This document shows positions 1-7,905 of a DNA stretch of 43,042 nt, one piece after another. This DNA is from Microlunatus sp. (GTDB taxonomy: Bacteria > Actinomycetota > Actinomycetes > Propionibacteriales > Propionibacteriaceae): positions 1 through 43,042 of the forward strand of contig JAKDLH010000002.1 of assembly GCA_030452945.1 (NCBI GenBank), in the 5' to 3' direction. The position numbers were made by a program, and so were the translations under genes. Positions within the stretch are counted from its first letter, which is position 1; every line of letters starts with the position of its first letter. The notes under the pieces were generated by a model. It saw only the letters and a list, made by a program, of their open reading frames with translations. It was not told where the DNA came from and did not search any database.

Positions 1-885
1 GACGGTCGGTACCGCGTCACCGGCCTCGCCCACGTCGGGATAGCCGAGCACCACCATCGCCTTGGCCTTGGGCACCGCGACCAGCCGCAGCTCGGCGTGC
101 AGCACGGTGACCAGGGTGCTCTCCGAGCCGACCAGAGCGCGGGCCAGATCGAAATGGTTCTCGGGCAGCAGGGAGTCCAAGTTGTAGCCCGACACCCGGC
201 GCGGGATCTTGGGATATCGGGTCCGGATCTCGCCCAGGTGGGAATCGCGGAGCTCGCGCAGCGTCCGATAGATCTCCGCCTTGCGTCCCCCGGCCGCGAG
301 GATCTGGTCGTACTCGTCGCCGCTCGTCGGCCCCACCCACATCCGCAGACCGTCATAGGTCAGGATCTCGAGCCGAGTGAGGTTGTCCACCGTCTTGCCG
401 TAGGCCTGCGCCGTCGAGCCGCACGAGTTGTTGCCGATCATGCCGCCGATCGTGCAGGTCCGGTGGGTGGCCGGCTTAGGGCCGAACATCAACCCGTGCT
501 CAGCCAGCTGCGCGTTCAGGTCGTCCAGCGCGATGCCCGTCTCGACCACGCAGGTGCGGGCCTGGACATCGACCGCGATCAGGCGATGACAGAACTTGGT
601 CCAATCGATCACCACCGCCTCGTTGGTGCCCTGACCGGCCAGACTCGTTCCCCCACCCCGAGAGAGCACCGGCACGTCGTAGTCCCGACACACCGCGATC
701 GCGGCCACGGCGTCGTCGACCGTGCGCGGGATGACCACGCCGATCGGCACCTGCCGGTAGTTGGAGGAGTCCGACGCATAGGCGCCGCGGCTGCCCGCGT
801 CGAAGCACACCTCACCGCCGACCGCCGCCGCTAGCGCGCTGGACAACGACGGGGCGATCTCGACGAGCTGCGTGGTCGCGCTCAC
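1..885 (-). CDS. FAD-binding (GlcD/PCMH-type) oxidoreductase, N-terminal part, cut by window edge
   Basis: The reading frame starts with GTG at 885, preceded by a strong GAGGAGGAGG ribosome site, and stays open for 295 codons to the left edge, so the C-terminus is missing. The visible part is the FAD-binding PCMH domain: the pyrophosphate-binding stretch RGGGTSLAGQGTN near residue 78 and the IGGMIGNNSCGS motif near residue 150 are typical of GlcD and D-lactate/glycolate dehydrogenase-like flavoproteins. These enzymes oxidise 2-hydroxy acids. Many actinobacterial members carry a C-terminal 4Fe-4S domain, which cannot be checked here. It is the last visible gene of an operon with the GH15 enzyme 33 bases upstream. 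The family is clear; the substrate is not. Confidence 0.85.
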   Translation of the reverse strand, partial: MSATTQLVEIAPSLSSALAAAVGGEVCFDAGSRGAYASDSSNYRQVPIGVVIPRTVDDAVAAIAVCRDYDVPVLSRGGGTSLAGQGTNEAVVIDWTKFCHRLIAVDVQARTCVVETGIALDDLNAQLAEHGLMFGPKPATHRTCTIGGMIGNNSCGSTAQAYGKTVDNLTRLEILTYDGLRMWVGPTSGDEYDQILAAGGRKAEIYRTLRELRDSHLGEIRTRYPKIPRRVSGYNLDSLLPENHFDLARALVGSESTLVTVLHAELRLVAVPKAKAMVVLGYPDVGEAGDAVPTV

Positions 886-918
886 GCCTCCTCCTCGGTA
901 TCGGGTGTGCCGGCTCCT

Positions 919-2697
919 CTACTTCAGACCCATTCCCTGTTCGGTCTCGCCCAAACGCAACGAGGACTCCAGCATCAACGCGTGGACAAAAGCCTGCGGC
1001 AGATTGCCCCGCAGCTGGTGCTGACGGACGTCGAACTCCTCGGCGAACAGTCGCGGCGGGCCTACGGCGGCTCGCTGACGCTCAAACCAGCGGTACGCCT
1101 CGACGGTGTCCCCGGCCGCCAGCTTGGCCAGGCTGACCGCAAACCCACACATCAAGAACGCGCCCTCGGCGTCGCCGAGCGGGAGCCCATCGGCCTGGTA
1201 GCGGTAGACGTAGCCGTCCTCGACCAGCTCGTCGGTCACCGCCCGCAGGGTGGCCAGACTGCGCGGATCGGTCGGGGAAAGCGCGCCCCGAACCGGCGGC
1301 AGCAGCAGCGCCGCGTCCACCCCGGCTCGGTCCGGGCGCTGCAGCCAGGCCCCGTCGTCGTCCAGACAGCGACGTGAGGTCTCGGCCATGATCGCGTCGG
1401 CCAACGCGCTGGCCCGGCCGGCGTGGGAGTCGCCTAGGTGGTCGGCCGCCGAGCGGAGTCCCGCCACACAAGCCAGCCGGGAGTGGGTCCACCAGGCGTC
1501 CTCGATCTCCCAGACGCCGGCATCGGGCTTCCTCCAGCGCTGCTCGATCAGGTCGACGACCCGGGTGGCGGCGGCGACGTCGTCGCTTCGCAGGTGGTCG
1601 TGGCGTCCGCTGGTGGCGTACAGCTGCAGGACCTCGCCCAGCATGTCCAACTGGAACTGGCCGCGGACCCAGTTCCCGACCACGTTCTGGCCTCCGGGGT
1701 AGCCGGGCAGGTCGAGGGTGTGCTCCTTCGGCGGGCGCTGGCCGTCGAGTCGGTAGGCGGGAGCCAGTCGGTCACCGTCGTCTTGGACTCTGGCTGTGGT
1801 GAAGGCGACCGCCTCGTCCAGCAGGTCAAGCGGCTGGTGGACGCCGTTGGCGATGCCGGCGTACGCCTGATCCCGGAGCCAGACGTAGCGATAATCGAAG
1901 TTGCGGCCGGCCTCCGCCCGCTCCGGCAGCCCCAGTGTCGCGGCGGCGACCATCCCCCCGCCGGGAGCGGTCATCCCGCGCAGTACGGCGTAGGCGTGCT
2001 GGCTGTCGTGAGGGGCGGCGGAATCCGCGAACTTCGGGACGGCGCTGGTCCAGGCCGACTCCGTCGATTGCCACGCGCGACCCGGGTCCACCGGCTCGCC
2101 GAGCTCTCGTGCACCGATCTCCAGCACCAGGTTGTGCCGCTCGTGGGGCGGAACCTCCAGCCGGAGTCGGAGCCGCCCGTCGTGGACCTCGGCGTCGCCA
2201 GCTCCAGACCAGCGGGCGCTCAGGTCACCGGCCCGCATGGTCCACCGGCCGGAGTCGTCGCGTCGCAGGTCCTGGCTCGGCTGGCGGCCGTAGTCGCTCC
2301 ACAGGTCGAGGACGACGTCGACGACCGCGGGCCGGTCGAACGCCTCGACTCGGCGGAGCAGGACTACTCGGTCGCGGTCGCCGGGATAGGCGAGTGCCTC
2401 GCGGCACTCGATCGGGGTGGACGTGGTCACCCAGCGACTGCGCCAGATCAGCGTGCTCGGCTCGTAGCACCCTCCCCACACGTAGGTTTCGACCGGAGTC
2501 ACGCCGTAGGTCCCCCGACCGCCGATCAGCTCGGCGAACACGGCGGGGGACTCCCACCCCGGGGCGCAGAGCCAAGCGACGTCGCCGCGCGGTCCGACCA
2601 CCGCCCCTCGGTGGCCATCGGCCAGCAGGGCGTACTCGCGAAGCACGTGCGGTGAATACACCCGATTGGGCGGGTCAGTCTTGGCGGAGGCGTCCAC
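919..2697 (-). CDS. Glycoside hydrolase family 15 protein (glucoamylase/trehalase-like)
   Basis: This 592-residue protein has the usual GH15 arrangement: an N-terminal beta-sandwich (about 15-230) and an alpha/alpha-barrel. Recognisable blocks are NFDYRYVWLRDQAY at about 266-279, GVWEIE at 394-399 with Glu397 in the position of the general acid, AEEFD at 552-556, and GNLPQAFVHA at 564-573. GH15 enzymes hydrolyse alpha-glucosidic bonds in maltooligosaccharides, or trehalose in many actinobacterial members; which one applies is not decidable here. No signal peptide is present, so it is probably cytoplasmic. The GTG start lies one base after the stop of the upstream membrane protein gene, which suggests coupled translation. 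The residues around WEIEDAWWTHSR differ from the common WExRG-FTxSK form. Confidence 0.88.
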   Translation of the reverse strand: MDASAKTDPPNRVYSPHVLREYALLADGHRGAVVGPRGDVAWLCAPGWESPAVFAELIGGRGTYGVTPVETYVWGGCYEPSTLIWRSRWVTTSTPIECREALAYPGDRDRVVLLRRVEAFDRPAVVDVVLDLWSDYGRQPSQDLRRDDSGRWTMRAGDLSARWSGAGDAEVHDGRLRLRLEVPPHERHNLVLEIGARELGEPVDPGRAWQSTESAWTSAVPKFADSAAPHDSQHAYAVLRGMTAPGGGMVAAATLGLPERAEAGRNFDYRYVWLRDQAYAGIANGVHQPLDLLDEAVAFTTARVQDDGDRLAPAYRLDGQRPPKEHTLDLPGYPGGQNVVGNWVRGQFQLDMLGEVLQLYATSGRHDHLRSDDVAAATRVVDLIEQRWRKPDAGVWEIEDAWWTHSRLACVAGLRSAADHLGDSHAGRASALADAIMAETSRRCLDDDGAWLQRPDRAGVDAALLLPPVRGALSPTDPRSLATLRAVTDELVEDGYVYRYQADGLPLGDAEGAFLMCGFAVSLAKLAAGDTVEAYRWFERQRAAVGPPRLFAEEFDVRQHQLRGNLPQAFVHALMLESSLRLGETEQGMGLK

Positions 2698-2698
2698 G

Positions 2699-3064
2699 TC
2701 AGCGTGCTTGGCGTCGTCGGGCCACGAGGGTCAGCAATCCGTTAGTCAGGGCGACCGCCCCAGAGCAGAGAGCGACCCGGCGATAGCGGTCGCGGCCGAC
2801 CGCGGCGAAGGCCACCATGCTGGCGGCGTGGGTCAGATCCACGACCGCCCACCAAGCCTGCCCGTGATTCGGCCAAACCGCCTCGGCCAGCCCCTGGGCA
2901 AGGTGGCGGCCGCCGAGCACGGCGATCACGCCAGACTCGGTCCCCGATGGCTGGTCGCCTTCCAGCGAGGTCCAGATGGCTGGTCCGCGAGTCAGCTGCA
3001 GCACGCCCCAACTCGCGCCGGCGATGCCGATGGCTCGGACCAGCGACCCACTCGACACGCTCAT
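2699..3064 (-). CDS. Small membrane protein, unknown function
   Basis: This 121-residue protein has about four hydrophobic segments (near 8-25, 44-60, 72-90 and 97-115) and a basic C-terminal tail (VARRRQAR). Its ATG overlaps the stop of the SDR gene by four bases (ATGA), and its own stop is one base before the GH15 start, so it sits inside a tightly coupled operon. I do not recognise a named family with certainty. It resembles the small uncharacterised membrane proteins often found next to SDR genes in actinobacteria. An in-frame upstream extension exists but would run antiparallel through the SDR, so the coupled ATG is the better start. Confidence 0.75.
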   Translation of the reverse strand: MSVSSGSLVRAIGIAGASWGVLQLTRGPAIWTSLEGDQPSGTESGVIAVLGGRHLAQGLAEAVWPNHGQAWWAVVDLTHAASMVAFAAVGRDRYRRVALCSGAVALTNGLLTLVARRRQAR

Positions 3065-4068
3065 CGCCTCCGCGCCAGCCCGAGAAGGGCCAACCCGCCA
3101 GCCAGGACCGCGGCCCCAGCCACCGCCATCTGCGGGTAGCGCTGCGCGACCCACTGCTGGGGGCTGCTGGCGTGGGCGCGGTCGTCGAACGGTCCCCGGG
3201 CGCCGAAGTCGCGACCGTCCGGGCCGTCGGCCGGCTCCCAGAGGTTCTCGGGCTGTCCCTCGGTCTTGAGTTCGCCGGTCTGCTGGGACGCGAACCCGGT
3301 GCGACCGAGATAGCGATCCAGCAGGCCCGGCACGACGGCGTTGGCCATCAGTGTCACCACCGTGCTGGCTCCGACCCAGTATTCGCGCCTTTGCGGATGA
3401 TCCGCTGCGTACGCCACGGCCCTTGCGGCGACCTCGGGTTGATAGATCGGCGGCACGGGCTGCGGGTGCTCGGGTAGACGCGACAGCACCCACGAGAACT
3501 GGGGGGTGTTGAGCGCCGGCATCTGCACCATCGTGACCTTGACGTTGCTCTTCTCGTGCAGGAGTTCGCAGCGGAGCGACTCGTGGAAGCCCTGGATCCC
3601 GTGCTTGGCCCCGCAGTAGGCAGTCTGCAGTGGGATGCCTCGGTAGGCCAACGCCGAGCCGACGTGGACGATGGTGCCGGCGTTGCGGATTCGCATCCGC
3701 TTCAGCACCGCCATCGTCGCGTAGACATAGCCGAGGTAGCTGACTTCGGTGGCTCGCCGAAACTCCGCCGGTGTGATGTCGGTGAATCGCGCGAACACCG
3801 AGGTGAAGGCCACGTTGACCCACACGTCGATCGGGCCGAGCTCAGTCTCGATCTGCTCGACCGCCGCTTCCACGGCATCGGCGTCGGCCATGTCGACCGA
3901 CACGGTCAGGGCCTCGGCCCCGAGCTCGCGGACTTCGTCCTGGGCGGCTGCCAGTCCGACCTCACCGCGAGCGAGCAGGGCCAACCGATCGCCGCGGCGC
4001 GCGAACTCCCGCGCCGTGGCCCGACCTATCCCGCCACTCGCGCCGGTGATCACCACCAGTCGGCTCAT
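3061..4068 (-). CDS. Short-chain dehydrogenase/reductase with C-terminal membrane tail
   Basis: This is a classical SDR Rossmann protein of 335 residues. The NAD(P)-binding motif GASGGIG is at 9-15, Ser138 is in HVGSA, and the catalytic Tyr151/Lys155 pair is in YCGAK. The usual NNAG is NVAF (85-88). After about residue 250 there is an extra tail: YWVGAST, LLDRYLGRTG, a PFDDRAHA motif near 290, and a hydrophobic segment at about 312-332 that could anchor it in the membrane. The same tail occurs in the frameshifted SDR at 21,200 and partly in the remnant at 18,505, so these are paralogues. A GGAGGTGG ribosome site precedes the ATG. It leads the operon and is divergent from a MarR-type regulator, which may control it. 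Substrate unknown. Confidence 0.9.
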   Translation of the reverse strand: MSRLVVITGASGGIGRATAREFARRGDRLALLARGEVGLAAAQDEVRELGAEALTVSVDMADADAVEAAVEQIETELGPIDVWVNVAFTSVFARFTDITPAEFRRATEVSYLGYVYATMAVLKRMRIRNAGTIVHVGSALAYRGIPLQTAYCGAKHGIQGFHESLRCELLHEKSNVKVTMVQMPALNTPQFSWVLSRLPEHPQPVPPIYQPEVAARAVAYAADHPQRREYWVGASTVVTLMANAVVPGLLDRYLGRTGFASQQTGELKTEGQPENLWEPADGPDGRDFGARGPFDDRAHASSPQQWVAQRYPQMAVAGAAVLAGGLALLGLARRR

Positions 4069-4079
4069 CGGTCCACCTC

Positions 4080-4099
4080 CGTGGTTCTTACGTCGTAAA
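4080..4099. promoter_or_regulatory. Inverted repeat / shared element between the SDR and MarR genes
   Basis: The divergent spacer contains TTACG-T-CGTAA (4,088-4,098), arms of five bases with a one-base centre. The larger element, read on the minus strand as TTTACGACGTA then AGAACCACG, recurs in a similar form at 29,797-29,820 upstream of another SDR gene. Its position suggests an operator for the adjacent MarR protein or a related regulator; that role is inference. Confidence 0.4.
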
Positions 4100-4165
4100 C
4101 CATCATCTACTTATACCCGCAACGATTGCTTCACCGCAAGTACATGTGACATAATTCCTGCCGTT

Positions 4166-4645
4166 GTGAATCAGCCATCATGCCTGGAACCCACCTCGCC
4201 ACCCGACGACGTCGAGGTGGTGATGCGGGCGGCCCGAGTCATCTCGGGCGTGGTCGCGGAGTCGGTGGCCCAGACCGGCGACGCGGTGACGATGCCGCAG
4301 TTGCGGACGCTCGTGCTGGTGGCGTCCCGACCCGAGGTGAACGCCAGCGCTATCGCCGCTTCTTTGGGGGTGCATCTGTCGAACGCGAGCCGGCTGTGCG
4401 ATCGACTTGTCCGAGCCGGTCTGCTGCATCGTCGCCAGTCTGAGACGGACCGGCGCAATCTCGTGCTGACCTTGACCCCGGCCGGCGCCTCTCTCGTGGG
4501 CTCGATCATGGAACACCGCAGGCTGGCGTTCGCCAGGCTCTTGGCCCGCCTCTCGCCGCCGTGCCGAGCCGGACTCGTCACGGCCCTGGATGAGTTGTCC
4601 AACGTGGCCGGGGAGCCGGCCGAGATCGACCTGCGCTTACCTTGA
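4166..4645 (+). CDS. MarR-family transcriptional regulator
   Basis: This 159-residue protein has the winged-helix layout of MarR repressors: TMPQLRTLVLVA as the start of the first DNA-binding helices, the recognition helix region NASAIAASLGVHLSNASRLCDRLVRAGLL (about 67-95), and the wing RRQSETDRRNLVLTLTPAG (about 97-115), followed by a C-terminal dimerisation helix. Such proteins usually bind palindromes in their own divergent promoter and are released by small ligands. It is divergent from the SDR operon, with an inverted repeat between them. The start is taken as GTG at 4,166; an ATG at 4,223 is possible. Its 3' end overlaps the next minus-strand gene by nine bases. Confidence 0.85.
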   Translation: MNQPSCLEPTSPPDDVEVVMRAARVISGVVAESVAQTGDAVTMPQLRTLVLVASRPEVNASAIAASLGVHLSNASRLCDRLVRAGLLHRRQSETDRRNLVLTLTPAGASLVGSIMEHRRLAFARLLARLSPPCRAGLVTALDELSNVAGEPAEIDLRLP

Positions 4646-4921
4646 AGCACCGCAGCCGTCTGCTCCGCCCGAAGCGCAGAGTCGACGGCTGCGCTGATAC
4701 TCCAAAGCTGCTTCGAGCACCTGGTGCACACCGCGCTCCTCGACTGGATCGCCGTCAGGCTGCAGGCGCCACAGCACAGCGTCCACGACGCACGCCACGA
4801 TCTCGGTCAACACGTCGGCGCGCTCGCCGGCATCGCTGGACCAGACCACGGCGTCGGTGATCAAGTCAGCCAGTTCGGGATCGAGCGATTGATTGTGGGC
4901 GGCGATTGTGTGGGCCGTCAT
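4637..4921 (-). CDS. Small hypothetical protein, 94 aa, with stress-type promoter
   Basis: The gene has a clear AGGAGG ribosome site seven bases before its ATG at 4,921, and a near-perfect SigF-type promoter about 30 bases further upstream. The product is acidic and probably helical (ELADLITDAVVWSS, DVLTEIVACVVDAVLW, HQVLEAALEYQRSRR), with a Cys/Gly-rich end (CASGGADGCGASR). No family is recognised and no membrane segment is present. The good translation signals and the promoter make a real gene likely despite its size. Confidence 0.65.
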   Translation of the reverse strand: MTAHTIAAHNQSLDPELADLITDAVVWSSDAGERADVLTEIVACVVDAVLWRLQPDGDPVEERGVHQVLEAALEYQRSRRLCASGGADGCGASR

Positions 4922-4952
4922 AGAGCCTCCTCGCGGTTGTGCTGGTGGGGGA

Positions 4953-4977
4953 ATACCCGCCCTCACATCGATCAAAC
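4953..4977 (-). promoter_or_regulatory. SigB/SigF-type promoter for the 4,637-4,921 gene
   Basis: On the minus strand the sequence reads GTTT, 15 bases, GGGTAT, matching the GTTT-N15-17-GGGTAT consensus known for actinobacterial SigF/SigB-type sigma factors. The -10 element lies 31 bases before the ATG of the small gene. Assigned from sequence only. Confidence 0.65.
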
Positions 4978-5159
4978 CGACGAGCGCTGGATTTACGCTC
5001 GGCCAGCCGTATCTAACGTCTCGGGCAGTCAACGCAGGAGCCAGAGCCGACTGTTTGACCCCGACCCCCGCTGGCAGATCAGATACCCCCTCGAGCGCCC
5101 ACCAATCACCGATTGCAAAGGAACTCTGACTTGAAGCTTCAGGTGACAAACTGAGCCGC

Positions 5160-6629
5160 GTGTTGAGTCTCGGCGTCGACGTGGGCACGACCAACGTGAA
5201 GGTGGCGCTGGTAGAGATCCGCGACGAGAACGGCGAGCCGGCGGCGCGGGAGCTTGTCGTGGCCACTGCTCCGACACCAGCGAGTGGCACCGACATGGTC
5301 GGCGAGGTGCTCAGGCTGGTGGCTGAGGTCGCCGAGACGTCGGACGGTCGGCGCCCAGATTGCGTCGGCGTGGCGTCCATGGCTGAAACGGGGGTGCCCC
5401 TCGACCACGACGACCACCCGCTGGGTGACATGATCCGGTGGGACGGGCACCGCGGCCAAACCGACGCCGCCCAGTTGAGCGCGACGTACGGCGCGGCCGC
5501 CTTGTTCGCCGCCACCGGTGTGCGTCCCTCCGGCAAGGCACCGTTGGCGGTCTGGGCGCAGTTGCGCCGCACCGATTCGCGCCGGTGGTCGTCGATGCGC
5601 CGTTGGGCCGGTGCGGCGGACCTGGTCGCCCTGGCCCTCACAGGGCGGCTCGTCACCGACCACACCTTGGCCGGTCGGTCGATGGCCTACCGCCTGGCCG
5701 AGCCGGGCACCGGGCCGGCCGACGGCTTCGACACCGACCTGCTGGCCGCGGTCGGATTGCGGTCAGAGCAATTGCCCGAGGTCCGACTTGCTGCGGCCAG
5801 TGCCGTTCCGTCCCGTCCTGGCATCGCTGGGTTGCGGCCCGGCACGCCGGTGGTGGTGGCCGGTCATGACCACCAGGTCGGTGCCTGGGCGGCTGGCGTA
5901 CGCCAGCCGGCTGACGTGGCCGACTCGATCGGAACGGCGGAGGCTGTCCTGACCGTGTTGGAACGCCGACCCGACCCGGAAGCGGTGCGGGAAGCGGGGA
6001 TGAGCCTGGTCCGAACCGTCGGAGGGGCCAGTGAGGCCCTGGTGGCGGGATCGTCCAGTGCGGGATCGATGCTGCGCTGGTGGATCGATCAAGTGCTGCG
6101 CGATCCCGAGATCAAGCCGAGCAAAGTCGATGCCCTGCTGGGCGCCGCGGCGGATCGGAGAGGTCCGGCCAGAGCGTTCGTGCTGCCCTATCTGCACGGC
6201 CGGCAGTCGCCGTCACCCGACGCCGCCGCGACCGCACGGCTGATCCCGGCGTCCGCTGGAGACGATCAGGTCGACCTGGCCGCAGCGCTGCTGGACGGCT
6301 TGAACCTCCAGGCCCGCTGGGTGCTCACCGTTCAGTCGGCACTGGCCGGCTATCGGTTGCGCGATCAACTGGTCCGGGTGCTCGGTTCCGCTGCCCGGGA
6401 CGGGTCGCCATGGCTGCGGACCAAAGCGGCCGTGGGGCCGGCCCGCCTGCAGGTGGTGCTGAGCGCCGAGCCCGTGGCCGCCGGCGCGGCACTGTTGGCA
6501 GCGCAACGTTGCGGAATGGCTGACGCGGAGCTGCGGCTGCCCGACCGTCTGGTGGCCGACAAACCGCTGACCGCCTACGACGACGTCTACTCAGACTTCG
6601 TCGAGGCCGCCGAGCAGCGAAGTGCCTGA
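5160..6629 (+). CDS. FGGY-family carbohydrate kinase (xylulokinase/gluconokinase-like)
   Basis: This 489-residue sugar kinase has the two ribonuclease-H-like domains of the FGGY family. The phosphate-1 loop GVDVGTTN is at 5-12 and the segment GHDHQVGAW at 235-243 carries the likely catalytic base Asp237. DSIGTAEAV follows at 255-263, and GSSSAGSMLRWW near 300 and the Gly-rich C-terminal ATP-site region fit the family. It transfers phosphate from ATP to a sugar or polyol; the substrate cannot be fixed from sequence. The start is GTG at 5,160, supported by conservation right after it, with only a weak AGGTGA upstream. No transporter or isomerase lies beside it, so it appears monocistronic. Confidence 0.85.
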   Translation: MLSLGVDVGTTNVKVALVEIRDENGEPAARELVVATAPTPASGTDMVGEVLRLVAEVAETSDGRRPDCVGVASMAETGVPLDHDDHPLGDMIRWDGHRGQTDAAQLSATYGAAALFAATGVRPSGKAPLAVWAQLRRTDSRRWSSMRRWAGAADLVALALTGRLVTDHTLAGRSMAYRLAEPGTGPADGFDTDLLAAVGLRSEQLPEVRLAAASAVPSRPGIAGLRPGTPVVVAGHDHQVGAWAAGVRQPADVADSIGTAEAVLTVLERRPDPEAVREAGMSLVRTVGGASEALVAGSSSAGSMLRWWIDQVLRDPEIKPSKVDALLGAAADRRGPARAFVLPYLHGRQSPSPDAAATARLIPASAGDDQVDLAAALLDGLNLQARWVLTVQSALAGYRLRDQLVRVLGSAARDGSPWLRTKAAVGPARLQVVLSAEPVAAGAALLAAQRCGMADAELRLPDRLVADKPLTAYDDVYSDFVEAAEQRSA

Positions 6630-6754
6630 CGAACTCGTCCCTGGTCACTGAAACGCCCACGCCAGATTTGTCGTCTGCTCTATCATCTGAGGTGATCTCG
6701 TTGGTCTCCGCCCTGTGTCCGCGGACTTGACGTCATGGAAGGTGGCGTTGATCG

Positions 6755-7120
6755 ATGGCACGTATTTCTCCGGATGGCTACTCGTCGACCTACGCCAATC
6801 ATGCCTTGTCCGGCGACGCGGCGAGGCTGGCTGAACTCGAACGAAAGGTCGCAAACCTGCAGGCGGCCCTGGAGTCGCAGCGGGTCATCGGCGCGGTGGT
6901 GGGACTGGTGGCCCAGAGGTACGGATGTACGACCGACGAGGCGTGGGCGTTTCTGGTTCGGCTTTCCCAGGACACTCAGGTGAAGGTGCGCGACATCGCA
7001 CGGGTGCTGCACGACAGCTTCAACGGAGAAAGCCGCGAAGATGACGTCGAGCTGCTCGTCACCGTCACTGCTCGGCTGCCAGGTCGGCGCTGGTCTCCGG
7101 AGTGCTTGAGACCGTTATAG
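6755..7120 (+). CDS. ANTAR-domain protein (putative RNA-binding antiterminator)
   Basis: This 121-residue protein has an N-terminal coiled-coil stretch (LAELERKVANLQAALESQR, about 27-45) leading straight into an ANTAR domain (about 45-95, containing VVGLVAQRYGCTTDEAWAFLVRLS and KVRDIARVLHD). ANTAR domains bind paired hairpins in nascent RNA and prevent transcription termination. There is no sensor domain, so it may act by itself or with a partner through the coiled coil. A GAF-ANTAR gene follows 57 bases downstream on the same strand and a sigma factor gene converges on them, forming a small regulatory cluster. Confidence 0.85.
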   Translation: MARISPDGYSSTYANHALSGDAARLAELERKVANLQAALESQRVIGAVVGLVAQRYGCTTDEAWAFLVRLSQDTQVKVRDIARVLHDSFNGESREDDVELLVTVTARLPGRRWSPECLRPL

Positions 7121-7177
7121 CCTGAGGTCGACGACGGCGGCATTCCGGGCTGCTAGGGCGAACGCTGGGAGGCCGGG

Positions 7178-7894
7178 ATGAGCATCGACACCAAGGATCT
7201 ATCGACCAGTCTGAGGCGACTCGCTGCGCTCGAGCACGACGCCAGCGGCGTGGTGAACGCCCTGCACGAGGTCGCTGAGGCCTGTGTCGACCTCTTCGAC
7301 GTCACCGGCAGCGGCATCATGCTGGCCGACGAGCAGAACATTCCCCACTACGTCGCTGCCAGCGATGGTTCGGGACGGTTCCTGGAGCGAGCCGAGTCGA
7401 GTTCCGGCGAAGGCCCGTGCACGGAGGCGTTCGTCAACAATCGCGTGACGCACAGTGAGGACGTGACCGAGGACACGCGCTGGCCGAGGCTCGCCGAGGC
7501 GATCCGCGGGCACGGAGTCCGCGCCGTCCTCGGAGTTCCTGTCTGCCTGGGGGCCATCCCGGTCGGGACTCTCGACGTCTATCTGGACCACCGGCATGAT
7601 TGGAACGACCACGAGCGGCGAGCTCTCACCCGCTACAGCGACGTGGTGGAGACCGCACTCGCCGCAGCGGTGCGCGCCCACACGGCGGGCGAGTTGGCCG
7701 GACAGCTCCAGTACGCCCTCGACTATCGGGTCACCATCGAGCGCGCCGTCGGCTACCTGATGGCTGCCGACGGCGTGGATGCGGTCACCGCTTTCAACCG
7801 GCTCCGGCGAGCGGCGCGAAGCCAGCGGACCAAGATCGGCGAGATCGCTCTACAGGTACTGGCTACCGGGCGATTGGGGGTCGCGGGTTCCTGA
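7178..7894 (+). CDS. GAF and ANTAR domain protein
   Basis: This 238-residue regulator has a GAF sensor domain (about 20-165, with GSGIMLADE, GEGPCTEAF and VRAVLGVPV blocks typical of actinobacterial GAF-ANTAR proteins) and a C-terminal ANTAR domain (about 175-232, RVTIERAVGYLMAADGVDAVTAFNRLRR and KIGEIALQVL). The GAF part would sense a small molecule or redox state, and the ANTAR part would bind RNA to antiterminate transcription. The start is ATG at 7,178 after a GGGAGGCCGGG ribosome site. It ends 11 bases from the converging sigma factor gene. Target RNAs are unknown. Confidence 0.9.
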   Translation: MSIDTKDLSTSLRRLAALEHDASGVVNALHEVAEACVDLFDVTGSGIMLADEQNIPHYVAASDGSGRFLERAESSSGEGPCTEAFVNNRVTHSEDVTEDTRWPRLAEAIRGHGVRAVLGVPVCLGAIPVGTLDVYLDHRHDWNDHERRALTRYSDVVETALAAAVRAHTAGELAGQLQYALDYRVTIERAVGYLMAADGVDAVTAFNRLRRAARSQRTKIGEIALQVLATGRLGVAGS

Positions 7895-7905
7895 GGAGGG
7901 AAAGG

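Noticed and set aside
97-834. Long open frames antiparallel to the FAD oxidase and to most other genes
   Set aside because: They mirror the third-position GC bias of the opposite strand, have Arg/Gly/Pro/His-rich low-complexity products, and lack ribosome sites. The oxidase frame on the minus strand has clear motifs.
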